NCBI GenBank assembly: GCA_023409265.1
Contig: JAEYHZ010000046.1
Span: forward strand, 124,001-188,000
Direction of reading: 5' to 3'
Length of the DNA stretch: 64,000 nucleotides
From: Bacillota bacterium
Lineage (GTDB): Bacteria; Bacillota; Clostridia; Acetivibrionales; DSM-1351
A program made the translations under genes and the position numbers. The notes beneath the pieces were generated by a model. It was not told where the DNA came from. It saw only the letters and a list, made by a program, of their open reading frames with translations, and did no database searches. Every line of letters starts with the position of its first letter. Position 1 is the first letter of the stretch. Of this stretch, positions 58,699 through 64,000 are shown one piece after another.

Positions 58699-60207
58699 CT
58701 AAAAGAAATTATGCTTGAAATTATACATTTTGGACAGATAAAATATGACCAAAAAGCACATACCCGTTGAGAACAGTACGTCAAAAACAATTAGATTGTC
58801 GGGAATTATTTTACTTATAACCCTGACAGAAAGATAACCGGCCAGGCCAAAAATTGCGAATATAGCTGCCTTGAAAAAAGATACCTTTAATTCACAAACC
58901 TTTCTTATTTCGAATAGATTCAATATAAGGCCGGTAATTGATGTTATAACAAGTGCAATACCATAACCGTAAATATTCAGGGAGGGAATACCCGTTAAAA
59001 TAAATACAAGAATTAAACCTTCAACCGAGACAATTATTGAATTCTTCAAGTTTACATTTTGCCTTCCAAGCCCGTTGAGTATACCAAAGGTAGCAGCAGT
59101 GACATAGCTAATAAAGTTGCAGATCCCGGCTACCATAATCATTTGACCTAAATCGTTCCTGCCATAGAAGAGCATTCCAAGCTTTTGAGGAATGCAAAGT
59201 GAGACAATAAGCGTTCCAATACCTACCATATATGATATCCGGAGAACCTGTGAGATTCGTTGTTCGGTACTCCAGGAATCCCTTTTGCTTAAACTAAGAG
59301 ACATGTCAGGGATCAGCACTGTCATCATGGAACCTACAATAATAAAAGGCAGGTTGACTGTAGTAAGTGACATTCCGATGAATTTTCCTATCAGTTCCAG
59401 TGCTGTGTCATAGCTAAGACCCGAACTGATCAGTCTTCTTGGTAAAATCAAGGTGGAGGCTGTGTTAAGTATAGAGGACAAAAAACCATTCAGACTCAGA
59501 GGACATGAGATTATAAGAATATCCACCAGCAGTTGTAAAGGGTTTTTTACTTTTGTTTTTACTGGAACAAGCCGGTGGGAAAAGAATTTAAAAGCGGTGA
59601 ACAACATTATCAGGCTGATGGCCTCTCCTATCGCGAGAGCAAAATATGCTGATGTAACTGCTCCTTTTATATTCTTAACTGAAAGAATTGCCATGGTTGC
59701 AAGCAGAATGGTAACACGTATACATTTTTCAAGAATATCAATGCCGGCCGGAATTGTAAATTTCTCGAAGCCATAGAAGAATCCCTTAAAAATTGCTGAC
59801 ATCGGAATAAATACCAAAGCGGGGCAGATTATCTTTAATGCATCTGCTGCACGGCTGTCTTTTATAAAAAAGCTGCTGATGTTTGAAGCATTTAAGAAAA
59901 CTAAAATTGCAACAGTAATGCTCCACATTCCAATAAAGCCAATTGCAACCTTAACTGTTCTGTGGAGATTGCGGTAGTCCTTTTTGCTGTTGTATACAGC
60001 GCAGGTTTTTGAGACGGCTGTAACAAGGCCGTCGGCGGTGAGACAGAGGAGTAAAGAGTATACCGGCATTATAAGACCATACAACCCCAGCCCTTCGGCT
60101 CCCAGCTTTTTGGATAGAATTATGGAGAAGGCAAAACCGATGAATCCTGTTATTAAGTTTGACATGGTAAGTATTGCAGAGTTTTTATAAAATTTGTCCA
60201 GTCCCAT
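58699..60207 (-). CDS. spoVB: SpoVB-like polysaccharide-biosynthesis flippase (MVF/MOP family)
   Basis: 502 residues with about fourteen helices. The N-terminus FYKNSAILTMSNLITGFIGFAFSIILSKKLGAEGLGLYGLIMPVY and the KGFFYGFEKF region match the SpoVB/MurJ-like branch of the MOP exporter superfamily. In Bacillus SpoVB is needed for spore cortex synthesis, probably flipping lipid-linked peptidoglycan precursors. Here with tlp it supports spore formation; paralogues that flip capsular lipid-linked sugars remain possible. GGAG site upstream; no neighbours in an operon. Confidence 0.85.
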   Translation of the reverse strand: MGLDKFYKNSAILTMSNLITGFIGFAFSIILSKKLGAEGLGLYGLIMPVYSLLLCLTADGLVTAVSKTCAVYNSKKDYRNLHRTVKVAIGFIGMWSITVAILVFLNASNISSFFIKDSRAADALKIICPALVFIPMSAIFKGFFYGFEKFTIPAGIDILEKCIRVTILLATMAILSVKNIKGAVTSAYFALAIGEAISLIMLFTAFKFFSHRLVPVKTKVKNPLQLLVDILIISCPLSLNGFLSSILNTASTLILPRRLISSGLSYDTALELIGKFIGMSLTTVNLPFIIVGSMMTVLIPDMSLSLSKRDSWSTEQRISQVLRISYMVGIGTLIVSLCIPQKLGMLFYGRNDLGQMIMVAGICNFISYVTAATFGILNGLGRQNVNLKNSIIVSVEGLILVFILTGIPSLNIYGYGIALVITSITGLILNLFEIRKVCELKVSFFKAAIFAIFGLAGYLSVRVISKIIPDNLIVFDVLFSTGMCFLVIFYLSKMYNFKHNFF

Positions 60208-60353
60208 TTAGTATAGCTCCATTTTCTTAAGGTCAATTAGTATTTGATCCAGAGTAATTTGCTTTTTATTGCCTATTATTAAATGCTATTCAATATGAGA
60301 CAGGTTTATTACTAACTGAAGGCTGTTAATTCCGAATCCGCTTTGTTTGATGC

Positions 60354-60391
60354 AATAAAAAAGAGGCTGCTTTCCTTAATGAAAGAGCCCC
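60354..60391 (-). terminator. terminator of DUF1294 gene (minus strand)
   Basis: On the minus strand GGGGCT pairs with AGCCTC around an inner CTTTC/GAAAG helix, followed by TTTTTT (60362-60357). Confidence 0.75.
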
Positions 60392-60657
60392 TATTTGTTA
60401 AGAAGATAATAAATGAAAATAATCTGTGCCAGAAGTATAAAAGGTATAACCGTCATAAAATACCAGTTTCTGGTTTTATGATTGAAGAAAAATAAACCAA
60501 TATAAACGCCTATACTCCCTCCGAGAATAGATAGAAGAAAAAATGATCTTTCAGGTATCCGCCATAATTTATTTTTTGCTTTATATTTATCTAAGGATAC
60601 TAATATAAACCCGAAGATATTCAGTATCACTAATACAACAATTATAATATTTTGCAT
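60391..60657 (-). CDS. DUF1294 small membrane protein
   Basis: 88 residues from ATG 60657 (GAGGTG site, with the earlier ATG at 60669 overlapping it). Three membrane helices. The first helix ends in LVSLDKYKAKNKLWRIPERSF, and after GGSIGVYIGLFFFNHKTRNWYF another loop follows; both are the hallmark segments of DUF1294. Function unknown in any organism I know of; the conserved basic loop facing the cytoplasm (KxKxxWRIPE) suggests lipid or nucleic-acid contact. A single gene with its own terminator. Confidence 0.88.
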   Translation of the reverse strand: MQNIIIVVLVILNIFGFILVSLDKYKAKNKLWRIPERSFFLLSILGGSIGVYIGLFFFNHKTRNWYFMTVIPFILLAQIIFIYYLLNK

Positions 60658-60862
60658 AAAGCACCTCATCAGGTATTTAAAGATGTATTATACTATAATA
60701 ATACAATATTATACCTGTAAAGTGCTAGCTTTTTCTAAAATAGTATTTAAAAAAGGCACCAATTTTCCAGCAAAAACAATGTTAATTGACATAACAATAA
60801 TTATATGATAATCTTTCATAAATAAATTTTGTATGATAAAGCATTAACGTGTAGTATAAACT

Positions 60863-60953
60863 GGCATGCAGGCTTTTAAATGAGGTATTTCTGATGAAAA
60901 AACCGAGATGTAGCTTGAAAGACCTCACTTAGTCTTCGTCTTCAAAGCCAGCC
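60863..60953 (+). promoter_or_regulatory. structured ppnP leader containing a 12-codon ORF
   Basis: GGCTTT (60871-60876) pairs with AAAGCC (60944-60949), and inside it TGAGGT-A-TTTC (60881-60891) pairs with GAAA-G-ACCTCA (60917-60927). The inner stem hides the GAGGT ribosome site of a 12-codon ORF. A weak promoter (TATAAA near 60855-60860) precedes it. The nested architecture resembles leader-peptide attenuators. The 384-bp gap 60658-61041 holds this, a second hairpin (61003-61020) and no other gene. Confidence 0.5.
60894..60932 (+). CDS. 12-codon leader ORF upstream of ppnP
   Basis: ATG 60894 lies 7 nt after GAGGT (60882-60886) and encodes MKKPRCSLKDLT before TAG (60930-60932). The start lies in the hairpin loop and the last codons form the stem strand that pairs with the ribosome site, so ribosome passage would open the stem. 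It is a candidate leader peptide. Chance occurrence cannot be excluded from one sequence. Confidence 0.4.
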   Translation: MKKPRCSLKDLT

Positions 60954-61002
60954 TATAGTGGAGTAAACAAACAGATTTCATTACTATTTTTTGTGGCTGC
61001 TA

Positions 61003-61036
61003 TACGGCTTAAAAGCCGTAACATGGCTCATGGAGG
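61003..61036 (+). promoter_or_regulatory. hairpin next to ppnP ribosome site
   Basis: TACGGCTT (61003-61010) pairs with AAGCCGTA (61013-61020), and GGCTCATGGAGG follows at 61025-61036 with the ribosome site GGAGG. The preceding TGTGGCTGCTATACGGCT is 15/18 identical to the leader of the hemerythrin gene at 24.46 kb, so both belong to one motif. Confidence 0.55.
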
Positions 61037-61041
61037 TCAAT

Positions 61042-61359
61042 ATGAGTACTTTTGAAAATGTTAGTATTGTAAAGAAAGCAAATGTATATTTTGATGGAAG
61101 GGTTACCAGTAGAACGGTGGTTTTTCCAAATGGAGAAAAGAAGACTCTTGGTATAATGATGCCGGGAGAATATGAATTTGGTACTGCCGATAAGGAGCTT
61201 ATGGAGATAATTGCCGGAAAGCTGGAGGTTTTGCTTCCCGACGAACACAATTGGAGAACCGTTGAGGGTGGGCAGTCCTTTGAAGTTAAGTCTGATTCAA
61301 AGTTTAAACTCGTTGTTAAGGAACTGACCGATTACTGCTGTTCTTACATAAAGGGGTAG
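61042..61359 (+). CDS. ppnP: pyrimidine/purine nucleoside phosphorylase PpnP
   Basis: 105 residues from ATG 61042 behind GGAGG; the longer open frame starts in the leader hairpin. A single small cupin barrel; FENVSIVKKANVYFDGRVTSRTV, LGIMMPGEYEFGTADKELMEIIAGKLEVLLP and VKSDSKFKLVV are the typical DUF1255/PpnP segments. The family phosphorylytically cleaves many nucleosides to a base and (deoxy)ribose-1-phosphate. It salvages nucleosides in the cytoplasm. The elaborate leader suggests post-transcriptional control. Confidence 0.9.
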   Translation: MSTFENVSIVKKANVYFDGRVTSRTVVFPNGEKKTLGIMMPGEYEFGTADKELMEIIAGKLEVLLPDEHNWRTVEGGQSFEVKSDSKFKLVVKELTDYCCSYIKG

Positions 61360-61469
61360 CCATAATATAATCATTATCGGATAAATAAAATTTATCAAAC
61401 AGGTATGAATTTCAGATTAAATTACATAAGATACAATGGGTAAGAGCTGAATTACAGGAGAATGAGAAT

Positions 61470-61667
61470 ATGGAGAAATTTGAATACAAAACATTGTTTT
61501 CTGATGCCAAGGGAGTATTTGGAGGTAAGGTTGACCAATTGACATTCCAAAATGAATTGAATGAATTAGGGTCGCAGGGATGGGAGCTGGTAAACACTGT
61601 GGCTACGGCTCAAAGCTATGGAAGTACAAGGTGGCTTATTTCCATATTTAAACGTCGAATACAATAA
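61470..61667 (+). CDS. DUF4177 small protein
   Basis: 65 residues with an ACAGGAGAA site. The pattern FEYKTLF ... LNELGSQGWELVNTV ... GSTRWLISIFKRR is the DUF4177 signature: an N-terminal strand, the ELGxQGWELV turn and a C-terminal strand. Function unknown. It lies 110 bp after ppnP with no terminator seen between, so co-transcription is possible. It is followed by a terminator at 61783. Confidence 0.85.
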   Translation: MEKFEYKTLFSDAKGVFGGKVDQLTFQNELNELGSQGWELVNTVATAQSYGSTRWLISIFKRRIQ

Positions 61668-61782
61668 ATAACAGACATAAATAGTTTATTAAAGCGATTG
61701 CAGAAAGTAGTGCCAGTCAGGCACTTATCAAAGCAGACACTAATAACTTGATTTTGAAACTCAAAAATATTCAATTTTTAAG

Positions 61783-61816
61783 CCCGGATGTAATTATTCA
61801 CATTCGGGTTTTTTAT
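61783..61816 (+). terminator. terminator after DUF4177 gene
   Basis: CCCGGATGT pairs with ACATTCGGG (one G-U pair) around a short AT loop, followed by TTTTTT. Confidence 0.85.
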
Positions 61817-61860
61817 GTCCCTCTTAAGCTACTTAATGATATCAGCTACATTCAACGTAC

Positions 61861-61915
61861 ATGACTTTAGTCATTGAATTAATGACTTCATACATCTTAA
61901 AAAGTTATGTATAAT
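61861..61915 (+). promoter_or_regulatory. weak promoter with ATGACT dyad before two-component genes
   Basis: ATGACT-TT-AGTCAT (61861-61874) is a perfect 6-bp dyad; a third ATGACT half-site lies at 61882-61887. TTCATA (61887-61892), 17 bp, TATAAT (61910-61915) gives a promoter with a poor -35 that would depend on an activator bound at the dyad, possibly the regulator of this same system. Confidence 0.5.
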
Positions 61916-61966
61916 GTAATAAAATAAAATAGTTATTTGATATTTTGAGAAATATAGGGATTAATT

Positions 61967-63772
61967 ATGTTTATAAGCTTTCCAGTTCAGATGACCATTT
62001 ATATAGTATCTGTAGCAATGTCTATTACAATTTTGGCTGTGTTTTTGATTAAAGGTAGGAAATCAGCATTACTATATAGCTTTACAATGTTCCAGGCTGT
62101 CATACTTATCTGGTTGATTCGGATTATAGTGTTAAAACTAAAGTTGAAATTTGATCCCTTTTTAGCAAATGATTTCAGTTGCTTTAGCTTTGAATATTAT
62201 GAACTGTATAATTATAAGCTCAGACATTTCATTACATGCTTTACGGGATTATGCTGGCTTTTGTTTTGTTTGTTATATACCGGTATGAAAATAAAAAAAT
62301 ATAAAAAGTTCTTTATACTTTTGTTATTGCTTTCCCCGATAATATTCTATGTTCCAGTCCATCTTTACAATATTCTATACAAATATGAATACAGTTATAA
62401 GACATTACTCCAATGGCTTCATATTTTTGTTAGATATTCATATTATCTTATTGGTGTTGCAGCATTAATCAAATGGGGCTTAAAGCAGAAAGAAAATATA
62501 AGGAGTCAGGCAATTCTTCTTTCAATTTCAGTTTTATTGCCGGTAGTACTTAATTTCCTTCAGGATTATAAAAGGTATGTACTTGATACAGGTGGTATAA
62601 TTTATGATTTTGATGTCACACCTGTGGGATTTATATTAACCATGTGCGTAATAGCCATAGCTACTTATAAATACCGCTTCCTTGATGTTTTACCAATTGT
62701 GAATAGCAGGCTTGTGGATAACATGAATCAGGCAATTGTAGTGATAGATTCCTTTAATAAGATAGTCAATTATAACAAATCATTCCAAACTACTTTTAAC
62801 ACAATGAAATGGTTAAGAAAAAATACTGATATTGATGTATTTCTTAATGAGTTGAAAAAAACAATTTCGAATGCTGATAATAATATAGTTATGGAAAATT
62901 TGAGAGACAAAAATTGTTTAAATTTCAAAGGAGAGATCTGCGTTAAGGATTCTGAAACCAGATATTTTACTGTAGAGTTACAGTCGCTAATTTCAAAGGG
63001 AGACGAAATCCTGGTTAGGATGGTTTGTTTTAATGATATTACTGAATATAAGAATCTTATGAATGAAATCAGTAAAAAAAATCTTGAACTTACACTGATG
63101 TATGACCAAGTAAAAGAATATGCCACTACAGCTGAAGAACTGGCAATCACAAAGGAAAGAAACAGATTTGCAAGGGACATGCATGATACATTAGGACATA
63201 CTTTGACATTGTTAATTGCCTTACTCGAAGTTAGTAATATTACAGTAGCAAGTGATAGTGAGAAAACTCGTGATAAGATTAACAAGGCTCTTATAGTTGC
63301 AAGGGATGGGATGAGGGAGGCAAGACGTTCAATTTCAGGCCTTGCACCTGAGAAGATTGATGAAAACAGCCTTGTCAATTCCCTTGATAAACTCGTAGCA
63401 GATTTCCGGTCTTCTGATATATTTATAGATTTTACTGTTGATGGAATCGAAAAGAGTATTAACAGGATGACGCTAGAGGTATTATACAGAGCTTGTCAGG
63501 AAGCAATGACAAATTCAATCCGTCATGGTTTAGCTCAGCACATTGATGTAATACTAAAATTCTACCAGGATAATTTGAAACTTTTTATAATTGATGATGG
63601 AAGAGGATGCAAGTTTATTAAAAGGGGATTTGGTATTTCCGGCATGGAGCAGAGAATCAAAAACTTGGGTGGAATGGTTGTTTACGGCTCTGATGGAGAG
63701 AACGGGTTTAATGTTCATATCGAAGTACCTATAAAAAACATACAGGCGTCGGATGAATATCTTAAAAAGTGA
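61967..63772 (+). CDS. 7TM/PAS sensor histidine kinase, NarX/DesK-type (HisKA_3)
   Basis: 601 residues. Seven or eight hydrophobic helices (about 5-245) form an N-terminal sensor of the histidine-kinase 7TM type. A PAS-like section (about 250-370; MNQAIVVIDSFNKIVNYNKSF) and a coiled coil follow, then HisKA_3 with phospho-acceptor H406 in FARDMHDTLGHTLT, and HATPase_c with EAMTNSIRHG (N box) and DDGRGCKF. Such kinases pair with NarL/LuxR-type regulators, and the next gene, 8 bp downstream, encodes one. Stimulus unknown. Confidence 0.9.
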   Translation: MFISFPVQMTIYIVSVAMSITILAVFLIKGRKSALLYSFTMFQAVILIWLIRIIVLKLKLKFDPFLANDFSCFSFEYYELYNYKLRHFITCFTGLCWLLFCLLYTGMKIKKYKKFFILLLLLSPIIFYVPVHLYNILYKYEYSYKTLLQWLHIFVRYSYYLIGVAALIKWGLKQKENIRSQAILLSISVLLPVVLNFLQDYKRYVLDTGGIIYDFDVTPVGFILTMCVIAIATYKYRFLDVLPIVNSRLVDNMNQAIVVIDSFNKIVNYNKSFQTTFNTMKWLRKNTDIDVFLNELKKTISNADNNIVMENLRDKNCLNFKGEICVKDSETRYFTVELQSLISKGDEILVRMVCFNDITEYKNLMNEISKKNLELTLMYDQVKEYATTAEELAITKERNRFARDMHDTLGHTLTLLIALLEVSNITVASDSEKTRDKINKALIVARDGMREARRSISGLAPEKIDENSLVNSLDKLVADFRSSDIFIDFTVDGIEKSINRMTLEVLYRACQEAMTNSIRHGLAQHIDVILKFYQDNLKLFIIDDGRGCKFIKRGFGISGMEQRIKNLGGMVVYGSDGENGFNVHIEVPIKNIQASDEYLKK

Positions 63773-63780
63773 GGTATTAT

Positions 63781-64000
63781 ATGATAAAAGTAATAATAGC
63801 TGATGACCAATTGATTTTAAGGGAGAGCCTCAAATTCATTATCGAACAGGACAATGAAATTGAAGTTTTGGGCTGCGCCGGAAATGGATATGAAGCCCTA
63901 AGTCTGTGCGAACAGCTTGCACCCGATATTGTTCTGATGGACATTATGATGCCTGAATGTAATGGAATTGAAGGAACAAGGCTTATAAAGGAGAAATTTA
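63781..64000 (+). CDS. NarL/FixJ-family response regulator, 3' end outside window
   Basis: Starts at ATG 63781 behind GTGAGGT. The visible 73 residues are a receiver domain: acidic pocket IIADDQ, D55 in IVLMDIMMPECNGIEG as phospho-acceptor, and a typical alpha/beta pattern. The frame is open at the window end. With a HisKA_3 kinase just upstream it is expected to end in a LuxR-type helix-turn-helix; that part is not visible. Confidence 0.88.
   Translation, partial: MIKVIIADDQLILRESLKFIIEQDNEIEVLGCAGNGYEALSLCEQLAPDIVLMDIMMPECNGIEGTRLIKEKF

Noticed and set aside
60891..60940. Hammerhead-ribozyme-like motifs (CTGATGA, GAAA, GTC) in the ppnP leader
   Set aside because: The segment between CTGATGA and GAAA has no complementary halves for stem II and stem III would be only 3 bp; the leader-hairpin/mini-ORF reading explains the same bases better.
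62770..63378. 202-residue minus-strand ORF inside the histidine kinase gene
   Set aside because: Antisense shadow: Ser/Leu-rich composition, no ribosome site, and the plus strand is a clear kinase.
1..64000. tRNA, rRNA or prophage genes
   Set aside because: None were seen on either strand by reading; short ncRNAs cannot be excluded without a covariance search.

Overview
The window is AT-rich and densely coded, with strong GGAGG ribosome binding sites and many intrinsic terminators. Gene content points to an anaerobic, endospore-forming Clostridia: a Tlp small acid-soluble spore protein, a SpoVB-like flippase, a YesM/YesN two-component system beside a sugar ABC importer, GH18 and GH29 glycosidases, hemerythrins with an NADH oxidase, L-lactate dehydrogenase and many MarR/BlaI regulators. 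The glycosidase-rich content suits a plant-polysaccharide degrader of the Ruminiclostridium type. That is an inference from gene content; no rRNA or other species marker is present.

Layout. 1-2 kb: the 3' part of a QueT-type transporter, then a MarR regulator with an EFR1-type flavodoxin/ferredoxin protein. 2-5.4 kb: a BlaI repressor and a BlaR1-like M56 membrane protease whose C-terminal part reads as a beta-propeller, behind a promoter with two matching operator dyads. 5.4-8.1 kb: two GH18 chitinase-like paralogues, one secreted and one without a signal. 8.1-8.45 kb: a duplicated 75-bp repeat and a large palindrome. 8.5-11.8 kb: a MarR regulator, two ArsA-type ATPases with small-heat-shock-like tails and a small helical protein. 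11.8-15.9 kb: a histidine kinase/response regulator pair divergent from an ABC-2 exporter. 16-25 kb: an NRAMP metal transporter, an HxxxDG acyltransferase-like protein with a zinc-ribbon membrane protein, tlp, two unrecognised proteins, a serine hydrolase and a hemerythrin.

25.2-36.3 kb is the most distinctive region. Seven closely spaced or overlapping genes look like a synthase-dependent exopolysaccharide system of the cellulose type: a BcsA-like GT2 synthase, a BcsB-like membrane-anchored protein, a thioredoxin-GH8-like fusion, a DUF2334 deacetylase-like protein, two polytopic GT-C-like proteins and a membrane protein with a degenerate GGDEF domain. The synthase lacks a PilZ domain. The GGDEF protein has lost its active-site motif but keeps an RxxD inhibitory-site motif at the correct spacing, so it may be the cyclic-di-GMP receptor of the machine, analogous to PelD. 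The operon ends in a strong terminator.

36.4-47 kb: a nitroreductase, two divergent DEAD-box helicases, a HAD phosphatase with a glycerol-1-phosphate dehydrogenase-like protein, L-lactate dehydrogenase, an intact diguanylate cyclase, a bacteriohemerythrin and NADH oxidase. 47.2-56 kb: a YesM/YesN sensor-regulator pair followed by a carbohydrate ABC importer and a cytoplasmic GH29 alpha-L-fucosidase, probably one regulon for fucosylated oligosaccharides. 56.2-64 kb: a DHA2 exporter, a HAD phosphatase, SpoVB-like and DUF1294 proteins, ppnP behind an elaborate leader containing a 12-codon ORF, a DUF4177 protein, and a NarL-type two-component system that runs off the window end.

Non-coding observations worth keeping are the twin BlaI-type dyads, the repeat/palindrome block at 8.1-8.4 kb, two genes whose best start appears to be AUU, a leader motif shared by the hemerythrin and ppnP genes, a mini-ORF/hairpin before the second sugar permease, and five tandem 18-19-bp repeats before the fucosidase gene. 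No tRNA, rRNA, CRISPR array, transposase or phage gene was seen.
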